DNA of 64,000 nucleotides, taken from contig CAYRJD010000081.1 in NCBI GenBank assembly GCA_964424585.1, positions 1 to 64,000 of the forward strand, written 5' to 3'. The translations under genes were made by a program, and so were the position numbers. Source of the stretch: CAYRJD01 sp964424585 (GTDB lineage: Bacteria > Actinomycetota > Acidimicrobiia > Acidimicrobiales > Poriferisodalaceae). Shown piece after piece: positions 42,501 to 48,448 of this stretch; positions within the stretch are counted from its first letter, which is position 1, and every line of letters starts with the position of its first letter. Under the pieces are notes generated by a model, which was given only the letters and a program-made list of their open reading frames with translations, was not told where the DNA came from and did not search any database.

Positions 42501-42507
42501 TGCGTAG
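36511..42507 (+). CDS. giant secreted repeat protein (1998 aa)
   Basis: The protein opens with a signal peptide (membrane segment about 16-33, likely cut near residue 44). At least twelve tandem units follow, each about 110-150 residues, each with a mid Cys and a terminal C-x-Y-x-V-x-W-P-type motif such as 'CEYDVTWPDDEDG' and 'CVYDVEWPANEDGG'. Three units begin with a calcium-loop-like DxDxDGxxDY (near residues 79, 314 and 1433). A linker of almost only Gly, Thr, Ser, Pro and Asp (about 1673-1803) leads to a final Cys-containing domain of about 190 residues without membrane helix or sorting signal. It is probably surface-associated or released. TAGCGT lies nine bases before the ATG. Confidence 0.8.
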   Translation: MSRLQRLSMPRLRMRWVAATLTLIAVALAVTAPELARTHNRAEAQEPRATARGEARSQILALPTWTHHVEIRVPFRDADGDGHNDYDPQFALRVTHAPGSNTLGHGKCSATIVRPRVGRSSELLATANERGLDSGCQLLTAFPDTIASGVPGVTLRRVAGSASQQTSIGRGDDTARATYSDGRTAFTPDIAFTGFTPEQAGTTFTVRYTFAPGAAERTGCRLHRDSNTDRWRIDEHGNAVRQRAARLVDTLPPDGLVCGYHFSWPRIDGFVTPTPSERLILASTARVVGDYRAEFFSDETTFRPEVILVAPFTDYDNDGAHDYAGRELTVTFARKRGEPSACSAGAEIRYKVSSRRLPAGILGTSGGSKFFPPRTNFYSVGPTPRLIDMPRNLDHHCAYDATFAPADTPARPSDGTRFVLTSDPRTDDDEITPRDRFVVATYENAAVRQPVTLEIRADPLASGETFTMTIDPVSGSDPSCDNRGTAALVAGADGTQTFEQSLISYERGHTSRADRCEYDVTWPDDEDGPASFHQRAGAATSRIDAAVFDDPDAVVSQSYGVVHPSFNTSVAIHLLAPARQDETFSIGVTPRAGSPPGCSSLSNVEVVVPATKQIGSTQLTLIHQPVGQTGVCDYDPVWPDTSEGTARWVRDRTLTHPRRLARGVRGVAQRYYVIFDAEVEVRTTQSVATDTTFTVGVSSRDSKCSTVPDATVTVAANASVGSVALPDLIGVPPAQLQQCRYDIDWPANEDGVAPFAWKEEGAHSPFTSTAFDWRSATVIHRYQPSDAVTFEPDVAVVVPQIDGPTPGVNLFAGAEFALTFSRAPNAHTSCSLGTPVTTSYVVQPDGSTQGTHPTSLVATVAGTSETCEYLFHVETAVPSPPDAEFAWTLNIDTVSAGLSELSPRAHAFYAVGDITFTPDVLIAAPQVTGEVDGVLTNLFADAPGRGDAHDVLRFDVGFAAPASPVGCTDTSGSTFSYEMRADGTVEGAAPSLLAYVTARAERNHLLVQVATPCVYGVTFPATDANKGWLAKSAQLSDDDEVAADDRSAMATYANVAVASPVDLTVNTPAFSGSRSVSITVSAGASAHAGCLVDARISGTDPSASATKSLELDASGNSVFADAFGLTDVVAGVTDGDGRCAYDVAWSVTDLPLATAIWTLGDGDAVFGNAGRVGSTGALSATYRTPAVEHFDATLNLIVVDHVPAGTTFMVDIAPASGAPPGCSAQTTRTLVAPALDGEHDRTIADTFQLRHTPSTVVGHCSYAVTWPENEASGMSFEPDAAFTPEITFSKDNPTVTNRYADAEVDINFVATLAASTTEAVTVGTVFVVGVAPVTGTGQPTGCSTTSEDVTVAAGNDTGSVTVSLIDRPAGEDATCSYVLSWARSETGGMAWAQDPAFTPETSLTAASPTAANRYAPDVSYFSPSLAFDVPQVDYDGDGRHDYAGATFFVTFTSTDAACGKAVRAYELNAAGDVEPVAPVRLIDEHAVSSCVYTVTFPPTSNASDAGSLLRQVADTDDEAVSGTDVDARATYREIVSRFTANLYLGGTHTLAGEDAVNPIPAGTPFTVTVAPQASAPASCDADPASAARTRTVIIRKAEVAERRPHTLLTVTRLAGVVDRTGSGEACVYDVEWPANEDGGTAFVIDTDPARPFSDTVRSGTADDVGAVVWYRARPGGSTPGGGTSGGGSTGGTSSGTGTGGTSGGSTGSSTPGTGGTGGGTSGGTGTGGDGGTPGGGGTSGGSSGGTGSGGGTSNGGTTPGDGGETPGDGTGAGTNGDDGTPGDGSPGDGTPGDGSSGVGTGGDAPTEESHRARVLPLLRDREPHNGWHLTGPRVAVLISLEVTGDEFAKGAAIELHISVPEVCGHDLDMFGGVPAATGLVYAHGLMEGTTGDITPGAVLTLPQYAERDDEQRDCEVNVALLTAPRACSLVGGRLIVAGDQPTDQNELSVVSFSPTQQPAEPADATDANPTEPDEPAFAFTGTASVVCGNPPAVSATDA

Positions 42508-42513
42508 CTCCAG

Positions 42514-43173
42514 TTAGGCGCGTGGGTCGTCGCTAGTCCCATCGAAGCATCTGGTGCTAAGGCGATCAAATTCGTCGTAGTCGGGTAGCTCGCGAGACGT
42601 GTATGCCTCCAGTGCGTTGCGTTGAGTCGCGATGTCGTGGCTGGTCGCCCGTGCGAGGTCTAGGTCTGCGGCATCTGCCCGATAGATGGCCACGGCATCT
42701 CGAAGCCATCGCGCCAGGTCGTGGCAACCCTCGCCGGTCGCGACCACCGCCATCTGCTCGTATGCGTCTGCGAGCGCGCGGTTCAACTCTGATCGGAGTG
42801 CCCCGCAAATCAGCAGCCAGTCGCTCGCCCGGAGGTCATCGTCGTAGCAGCCTGTCTGCTCGTATGCCGCCCCGGCCGCCTTGGCGGCCTCAAAGCTCGC
42901 ATCGGCATCTGCCAACGGATCGTGCGGTGAAGTCGTCGCGGTGCGCTCGCGGCTGTTGCGACCGCCCGTCTGACCGGATGGCGGATCGTCTCGGTCGTCG
43001 GCCGAGGCGCGTTCGCGCTCACGCTCACGCATCACCTCCAGCTGCTCGGCCAGCGCCTCGGCGCGGCCCGCTTGACGCGCCGCTTCGAGGTCGGCGTAGC
43101 TGCTGCCACCGCAACCCGTTGCCACGAACACCACAGCCACCACGACCGCCGCAGCCAGCCACAAGCGCTTCAC
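42514..43173 (-). CDS. lipoprotein, unknown function
   Basis: The 219-residue protein has a signal segment ending in lipobox VATGC (Cys21), a charged helical region rich in Arg and Glu (about 30-60), a disordered stretch and a helical C-terminal half with four Cys. The Cys pattern suggests disulphides outside the membrane. It converges with the giant protein, ending six bases from its stop. GTG 43173 is the start. No family is recognised. Confidence 0.65.
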   Translation of the reverse strand: MKRLWLAAAVVVAVVFVATGCGGSSYADLEAARQAGRAEALAEQLEVMRERERERASADDRDDPPSGQTGGRNSRERTATTSPHDPLADADASFEAAKAAGAAYEQTGCYDDDLRASDWLLICGALRSELNRALADAYEQMAVVATGEGCHDLARWLRDAVAIYRADAADLDLARATSHDIATQRNALEAYTSRELPDYDEFDRLSTRCFDGTSDDPRA

Positions 43174-43234
43174 GTTCAGCAGTCTCGCAGACCAGCCTCA
43201 ACGAAGCGGGCGATGGTCGTGGCTGGGCGAAGTG

Positions 43235-43307
43235 TGGAGCTAAGGGGAATCGAACCCCTGACCTCTTCCATGCCATGGAAGCGCTCTACCTACTGAGCTA
43301 TAGCCCC
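43235..43307 (-). tRNA. tRNA-Ala (anticodon GGC)
   Basis: The minus strand folds as a full cloverleaf. GGGGCTA (5') pairs with TAGCTCC (3', with one G-T). The D arm has GCTC...GAGC, the anticodon stem CTTCC/GGAAG closes the loop ATGGCAT with anticodon GGC, and the T arm is AGGGG-TTCGATT-CCCCT. It reads GCC alanine codons. The 3' CCA is not encoded. It stands alone between a lipoprotein gene and an F420-type oxidoreductase gene. Confidence 0.96.
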
Positions 43308-43422
43308 GCGAGCGGGAGCGGCGGCGAGCAGCCACCGGCGAAGGAAAGGCTACAAGCCGAGCGGGGGAGCGGCAGGGATGGCGGCGTAAGCGGCGTGGGA
43401 GGCGGTGACTACCCTGCGGGGC

Positions 43423-43833
43423 GTGAGCGTGCCTGTTGACGTCGCCAAGCTGACCGAGCAGCTCGAGGTTTACGGCACCGCTGGCTACGTGCTGACCGTG
43501 CGAGACGACCACACGCCGCACATCGCGCACGTGACGTTCACGCTCAGTGATGGGACGTTGCGATGCGGTGCGAGTCGCACGGCGGCCAACAACGTCGCGA
43601 GCCGTCCGCACATCTCGTTGCTGTGGCCGCCCCACGAAGCGGGGGGCTACTCGATGATCGTCGACGGCGACGCCCGCACCGAGGGCGACGAGCTGGTCGT
43701 CGTGCCGACCGGCGGCGTGCTGCACCGGCCGGCCCAATCGAACGAACCGTCGAACGGAGCGTCGAACGTCAACGCGAACGAACCGTCGAACTCGACGGGC
43801 GCGTGCCAGTCAGACTGCGAGCCCATCGGTTGA
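43423..43833 (+). CDS. pyridoxamine-oxidase-like (PPOX/F420-type) protein
   Basis: The 136-residue protein has the split-barrel pattern of the PPOX class: 'GYVLTVRDDHTPHIAHVTFT' then 'ANNVASRPHISLLWPP' and 'YSMIVDGDAR'. Such proteins bind FMN or F420 and reduce small molecules or degrade haem. GTG 43423 is seven bases after TACCCT, a leaderless-type promoter. The C-terminal 30 residues are unusually rich in Asn and Ser and look disordered. The nearby F420-type enzyme fits an F420-using host. Confidence 0.72.
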   Translation: MSVPVDVAKLTEQLEVYGTAGYVLTVRDDHTPHIAHVTFTLSDGTLRCGASRTAANNVASRPHISLLWPPHEAGGYSMIVDGDARTEGDELVVVPTGGVLHRPAQSNEPSNGASNVNANEPSNSTGACQSDCEPIG

Positions 43834-43887
43834 GCGTGCGCTGCGCGTGCGGCGCCTTCAGTTAGGGCAAGCGCCAGCCGCCAGCCG

Positions 43888-44904
43888 CTACGACTTGAGC
43901 CCGTCGAACACCGTCTGCCACACCTCGGCTTCGCCGCCACCGCCCGGCGCGTAGAAGCTGATGCGGTCGATCACGTCGCCAAAGCGTCGCTTCAGCTCGG
44001 GTGCTACCTGGTCGGGCTCGCCGACCACGGCGAACGTGCCCAAGATGTCGTCGTCGATGAGGCCGCCCATCTCCACCCACTTGCCTTGTTTCGACAAGCC
44101 GTTCAGCTCGGTCTGCATGTCGCCCCAGCCGTGGCACTCGAGCACCGGCCGATAGGCAGGCGTCGACCCGTAGAACGCGATCTGCTGTCTGGTAGCCGTC
44201 GCCGCTTTCGCCATGTGCTCTTCGTTGGCACCGGTCACGATGAAGCTCGGCCCGCTCACCTCGATCTCGCTCGCAGCTCGCCCCACACGTTGCGCGCCCC
44301 GCGCCAGCGCGGGCATCGTCTCTTCCCGCAGGTACTTCTCGGTCGTAAAGCCGTGGCACATGAACATGTCGCACGTCTCGCCAGCCACCTCGGTCATCAT
44401 CGGGCCCACGCCCGCCAGCGCCAGCTTCGGCGGGCCGAACGGGTTCGGGCCCGGATCGAAGAAGTGCGTCATCAGCGTGTGCTGGTAGAAGTCGCCCCGA
44501 AAGTCGAGCTTGTCGCCGGTCGCCCAGCTGTGCCAGATCGCCTTCGTCGCGTTGATCATCTCGCGCATGCGAGCCGCCGGCTGCGACCAGGGCATAGAAA
44601 ACCGTCGCGTGATGTGCGGCTTGATCTGGCTGCCCAGCCCCAGCGTGAACCGGCCCTCAGATAGCAGCTGAATGTCGTTCGCGCTGTACGCCAGCGACAT
44701 CGGGTTCTGCGCGAACCCAACCACGATGCTCGTGCCCAGATCGACCTTCTCGGTCGCCTGCGCGATGAGCGGCAGCATCACGAACGGGTCGTGCTTGGTC
44801 TCCGGCACCCACACTCCGTCGTAACCGAGTGCCTCCTGGCGCTGCGCAGACTCGACCAGCTCCTCGAAGCCGTCGTCTGTTCCTACTCCACCGTCAATCT
44901 TCAT
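43888..44904 (-). CDS. F420-dependent LLM-class oxidoreductase (TIGR03617-like)
   Basis: This 338-residue TIM-barrel enzyme of the luciferase-like monooxygenase class opens 'MKIDGGVGTDDGFEELVESA' and contains 'LGYDGVWVPETKHDPF', typical of the TIGR03617 group of F420 enzymes. 'GRFTLGLGSQIKPHITRRF' forms part of the cofactor site. It would use reduced F420 for hydride transfer; the substrate is unknown. ATG 44904 is eight bases after TAGCTT. The TAG in that box is also the stop of the upstream phosphotransferase gene. The in-frame extension to 44958 is not needed. Confidence 0.87.
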   Translation of the reverse strand: MKIDGGVGTDDGFEELVESAQRQEALGYDGVWVPETKHDPFVMLPLIAQATEKVDLGTSIVVGFAQNPMSLAYSANDIQLLSEGRFTLGLGSQIKPHITRRFSMPWSQPAARMREMINATKAIWHSWATGDKLDFRGDFYQHTLMTHFFDPGPNPFGPPKLALAGVGPMMTEVAGETCDMFMCHGFTTEKYLREETMPALARGAQRVGRAASEIEVSGPSFIVTGANEEHMAKAATATRQQIAFYGSTPAYRPVLECHGWGDMQTELNGLSKQGKWVEMGGLIDDDILGTFAVVGEPDQVAPELKRRFGDVIDRISFYAPGGGGEAEVWQTVFDGLKS

Positions 44905-44915
44905 AGCGGCGCAAG

Positions 44916-45971
44916 CTAGTCGCGAGCCAGCAGCCGCCGCGCCCGCTCGACCAACCACTCGACGCTGCGCGGAAACATCTCCACCTCAGCCGGTACGTCG
45001 GGCTTCGCGCCGGCCATGTAGCGAGCGTGCACCCCCTCGAGGATGCAGCCCAGCCGCCAGCTCGCGAACGCCAGGTAGTAGTCGAAGTGAGCCAGCACGT
45101 CGCGCCCGGTCAGCTCGGCGTAGCGAACCGCTAGCTCGCGCCGGGTGCCAAACCCGTCGGCGCAAGTCGCATCGTGCCCGAGCGGAAAGAAGCCGTCGTC
45201 GGGCTGCGTCCAGTAGCTGGCGAACACCGCGAAGTCGGCCAACGGATCGCCGAGCGCGGCGATCTCCCAGTCGAGCACCGCGGCGACCCGTCCGTCACCA
45301 GCGGCGTCGACCGTCGCCAGGCAGTTGTCGAGCCGGTAGTCGCCGTGAACGAGCGTCGCCTCGTGCTGGGCGGGAATGAGCGCCGCCAGCTCGTCGTGCA
45401 CCTGCGCCACCGACGGCAAGTCGCGCGACGTCGACGCGTCGAACTGTCGCAGCCACGTGCGCAGCTGCCGCGCCACGTAGTCGTTCGGACGGCCCAAATC
45501 GGCCAGACCGGTGGCGTCGAGATCGGTCGCATGGATTGCCGCCAGCACCTCAACCATGTGGGTCGCCAGCGCACTCCGCGCGCCGACCGACAGCGAGCAG
45601 GCATCCGCGACGCTGCGGATCACGTCGCCCTCCACAAAGTCGGTCACGTAGAAGTTGTCGCCGATCACCGCCTCGTCGACGCACAGCCCGACCACCGGAG
45701 GCACCGGCACCGCGGTCGGCCCCATCGCGCTCAGCAGCCGATGCTCGCGTTCCATGTCGTGCGCTCCGGGCAGCTTGTTCGACAGCGGCGGCCGCCGCAG
45801 CACCCAGCGCCGCCCGGCTGCGTCGGCGACGAGGTACGTGAGGTTGGAGTGGCCGCCCGCGATCACCACAAAGCGCAGCGGCGGCGACACCGGCTCGACC
45901 CGCTCGGTTAGCCAAGCCGTGAACCGCTCGCCATCCACCCCAGCCACGCCAGCGCCGTTAGCGTTTCCCAC
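44916..45971 (-). CDS. phosphotransferase family protein (APH/ACAD10-like)
   Basis: This is a second APH-fold kinase (about 351 residues) with 'AGGHSNLTYLVAD' as the nucleotide loop, catalytic loop 'LVHGDYRLDNCLA' and metal motif 'VLDWEIAALGDPLADFAV'. It resembles the protein at 14843-15937 and probably phosphorylates a hydroxyacyl-CoA or other small alcohol. GTG 45971 is the likely start; the longer frame to 46190 covers the divergent thioredoxin gene and is a shadow. It lies just upstream of an LLM-class oxidoreductase, which may share its pathway. Confidence 0.85.
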   Translation of the reverse strand: MGNANGAGVAGVDGERFTAWLTERVEPVSPPLRFVVIAGGHSNLTYLVADAAGRRWVLRRPPLSNKLPGAHDMEREHRLLSAMGPTAVPVPPVVGLCVDEAVIGDNFYVTDFVEGDVIRSVADACSLSVGARSALATHMVEVLAAIHATDLDATGLADLGRPNDYVARQLRTWLRQFDASTSRDLPSVAQVHDELAALIPAQHEATLVHGDYRLDNCLATVDAAGDGRVAAVLDWEIAALGDPLADFAVFASYWTQPDDGFFPLGHDATCADGFGTRRELAVRYAELTGRDVLAHFDYYLAFASWRLGCILEGVHARYMAGAKPDVPAEVEMFPRSVEWLVERARRLLARD

Positions 45972-46005
45972 GCACAACAGCATTACAGAGCGAAGAGGAA
46001 ATCTC

Positions 46006-46551
46006 ACGCAAGACGTCACCGATGCCACCTTCCAGCAAGACGTGCTGGACGCGAGCAGCACCAAGCCGGTGCTGGTCGACTTTTGGGCTCCGTGGTGCGG
46101 GCCGTGCAAGTCGCTCACGCCGATACTCGAAAAGGTGGTCGCCGAAGCGGGCGACGCCATCGTCGGCGTCAAGCTCAACATCGACGACAACCCGCAGATC
46201 GCCCGGGCGATGCAGATTCAGTCGATACCGATGGTCGTCGTGTTCAAAGACGGACAACCGACAGACGGCTTCATGGGCGCGCAAGGCGAACCGATGGTGC
46301 GCGACTTCGTCGCCAAGCACACCCCAGCCGGAACGCTCGGCGACGGCGCGCCGCTCGCCGACGAACCAGCGCCAGACGAACCCGAACCCGAACTCATCGA
46401 CATCGACGAAGCCGAACTCGAAGACCTGCTGAGCCGAGCCAAGGCCGACGACGACGCGCGCCAGCAGCTGCTCACCAAGCTCGACGAGATGGGGCCCAAC
46501 GACCCGCGCACCAACGTCTGGCGGCGACGCCTCGCAGCGACGCTGTACTAG
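46006..46551 (+). CDS. thioredoxin-domain protein with short C-terminal helical region
   Basis: The thioredoxin fold is clear: 'VLVDFWAPWCGPCKSLTPIL' with the active-site pair WCGPC and 'IQSIPMVVVFKDGQ' with the cis-proline. After an acidic linker (about 110-125) a helical tail ends 'NDPRTNVWRRRLAATL', like the shortened CnoX/YbbN-type thioredoxin-TPR proteins. The homologous N-terminus ('TQDVTDATFQQDVL') has no ATG, GTG or TTG before it. AGAGGA is followed after six bases by ACG 46006, and an in-frame ATT lies at 45982. The start is therefore non-standard or altered. The function, disulphide reduction or chaperone help, is firm at family level. Confidence 0.85.
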   Translation, partial: TQDVTDATFQQDVLDASSTKPVLVDFWAPWCGPCKSLTPILEKVVAEAGDAIVGVKLNIDDNPQIARAMQIQSIPMVVVFKDGQPTDGFMGAQGEPMVRDFVAKHTPAGTLGDGAPLADEPAPDEPEPELIDIDEAELEDLLSRAKADDDARQQLLTKLDEMGPNDPRTNVWRRRLAATLY

Positions 46552-46563
46552 CCGCGCGCAGCC

Positions 46564-47772
46564 TTGCTAGCGCTCACCGCCTACGGCACGCAGTTTTTCG
46601 TGACCGCCTCGATGGCGGTCGTGTTCGCCCAGCTCGACGACCTGAAGACGCAATTCGGGCTGTCTGACACCTCCATCGGCGTCATCGCGTCGACGTCGTT
46701 CGTCGCCGCGTTCGTCGCGCTCATCGCGCTGTCGCCGCTCATCGACCGCGGGCACGGCGCGAAGGTCGCCACGTTCGCCATCGCGGCGTGCGTGCTCGGC
46801 AACCTCGGCTTCATCGTCGCCGAAACGACGCTGTGGCTCGCGACCAGCCGAGGGCTGCTCGGCATAGGCATGGGAATGTTCGCCGTCGTCGCTCGCAAGG
46901 CGCTCATCGGCGAAGACTTGGCGGGCGGCATGGCGAAGGTCGGCGTGCTGCTGTCGTGCGCGGTCGCGGGCTTTATCGCCGGGCCGCCCATCGGCTCGCA
47001 GTTTGGCAAGATCTCGCTCGACGCGCCCTTCGTCGCGATGGTGATTTGCGTCGCGCTGACCGGCGTGCCCGCCGCGTTGCTGATCAGCCGAGCCAAGATC
47101 GCCACCAGCTCCACCGACTGGAGTCGCACCGTCGCGCTGCTGGCGAACGGCAGGGTGCGAGCAGCGACGCTGGGCGAAGTCGCTCTGTGGGCGTTCATCG
47201 GGCTGTTCGACTCGACCATCGACATCTACACTGCCAGCGTCGGGCTGTCGCCAGATGAGTTCTCCATCGGGTTGCTGCTGCTCGGCATTCCGCTGCTCGT
47301 GCTGCCCGCTCGCGCCGGCGCGCTCGCCGAGCGCGTGGGCGCGACGCGCGTGTTCGCCCCGGCGTTCGTGCTGCTGGTGCCCGCCATCGCGCTCTACGGC
47401 TTCATCGGCGGACTGGTCACGTTCATCGTCATCGGGCTCGTCGAAGCCGTCGTCGAGAGCTTCGCGGCGATGGGCGCGCAAGCGGTCGTGCTCGAAATCA
47501 CCGGCGCCGAAGAAGCGGCCGTCGGCACCGGCCTGCTGGAGGCCACCGGTTTGCTGGCCGCTGCGGTCACCGCATACCTGGGCCCGATCTCGTTCGGACG
47601 CTTCGGCGCTGAGGTCACCTTCGGAGGTTTCGGAGCGATCGCGGCGGTGCTGATCGCATGGGCGATGGTCGAGCTGTGGGCTGAGAGAAAAACTCCAAGA
47701 AATCAGCCACCTCGCCGCGCTACAACGCACGGCAGTGAACCCCGACGACCAGCCCAGCCCGCGAGCCGCTGA
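46564..47772 (+). CDS. MFS transporter
   Basis: The 402-residue protein has about twelve hydrophobic segments in two halves and the loop 'PLIDRGHGAKVATF' after helix 2, a version of the MFS signature. It should sit in the inner membrane and export or import a small solute. TTG 46564 follows the thioredoxin stop by 12 bases. The C-terminal tail is basic and overlaps the start of comEA (47735) in another frame. No substrate can be named. Confidence 0.82.
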   Translation: MLALTAYGTQFFVTASMAVVFAQLDDLKTQFGLSDTSIGVIASTSFVAAFVALIALSPLIDRGHGAKVATFAIAACVLGNLGFIVAETTLWLATSRGLLGIGMGMFAVVARKALIGEDLAGGMAKVGVLLSCAVAGFIAGPPIGSQFGKISLDAPFVAMVICVALTGVPAALLISRAKIATSSTDWSRTVALLANGRVRAATLGEVALWAFIGLFDSTIDIYTASVGLSPDEFSIGLLLLGIPLLVLPARAGALAERVGATRVFAPAFVLLVPAIALYGFIGGLVTFIVIGLVEAVVESFAAMGAQAVVLEITGAEEAAVGTGLLEATGLLAAAVTAYLGPISFGRFGAEVTFGGFGAIAAVLIAWAMVELWAERKTPRNQPPRRATTHGSEPRRPAQPASR

Positions 47773-48448
47773 GCAGCTAAGCCAACCAGTCGCAAGCTCG
47801 ACGCTCGCGCCGCTCGGCGCGAAGAGCGTCGGCGTCGAGCTGCTCGAAACCGCGAAGCGCCTGGGCTGGCGCGCGGTCGTGGGCATCTGCTGCGTGCCGC
47901 TCGGGCTGATGGGCGTGGCGTTCACCGTCGGCTTCAAGATGGGTGCGCCGCCGCCGCTCGAAGCGCTACCGACGGCGGTGTCGCTCGTTCCGACGAGCGT
48001 GCCGCAGCAGCACAGCGAGCCCGGTCAGGCGCACATCGACGGCGCCATCAACCGGCCAGGCGTGTATGAGTTCGGGGCTGGCTGGCGAGTAGCCGACCTC
48101 GTGTTGGCTGCGGGCGGGCTCACGGCCGACGCGGACACCGCGCGCATCAACCTCGCCCGGGCGCTCACCGACGGCGAGCGAGTGGTGGTGCCTAGAGAAG
48201 GCCAGCCGCTTCCCGCGGAGGCTGATGGAACCGGCGCAGGCGACGGCGCGACTTCGGGGCCCATCAACATCAACACCGCGTCGGTCGCTGCGCTGCAGCA
48301 GCTGCCCGGCATCGGACCCGCGCTGGCGACCGAGATCGATCGCTCACGCACAGCGCAGGGGCCGTTCCGCTCGGTGAACGACCTCACGCGGGTGAGCGGC
48401 ATCGGCGACGCGACGGTGGCGCGACTTGCTCCGCACGCGACCACCTGA
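47735..48448 (+). CDS. comEA: competence protein ComEA (SLBB plus helix-hairpin-helix)
   Basis: The 237-residue protein has one membrane helix (about 46-66), an SLBB domain ('HIDGAINRPGVYEFGAGWRV') and a C-terminal double helix-hairpin-helix with 'ININTASVAALQQLPGIGPA' and 'LTRVSGIGDATVARL'. ComEA is the membrane-bound receptor that binds incoming DNA. GTG 47735 lies within the end of the MFS gene. The stop overlaps the frame of comEC, and holA follows, which is the common comEA-comEC-holA order. Confidence 0.93.
   Translation: MNPDDQPSPRAAEQLSQPVASSTLAPLGAKSVGVELLETAKRLGWRAVVGICCVPLGLMGVAFTVGFKMGAPPPLEALPTAVSLVPTSVPQQHSEPGQAHIDGAINRPGVYEFGAGWRVADLVLAAGGLTADADTARINLARALTDGERVVVPREGQPLPAEADGTGAGDGATSGPININTASVAALQQLPGIGPALATEIDRSRTAQGPFRSVNDLTRVSGIGDATVARLAPHATT

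Noticed and set aside
45655..46005. Upstream extension of the thioredoxin frame
   Set aside because: It covers the divergent phosphotransferase gene in antisense and does not look like a protein domain.
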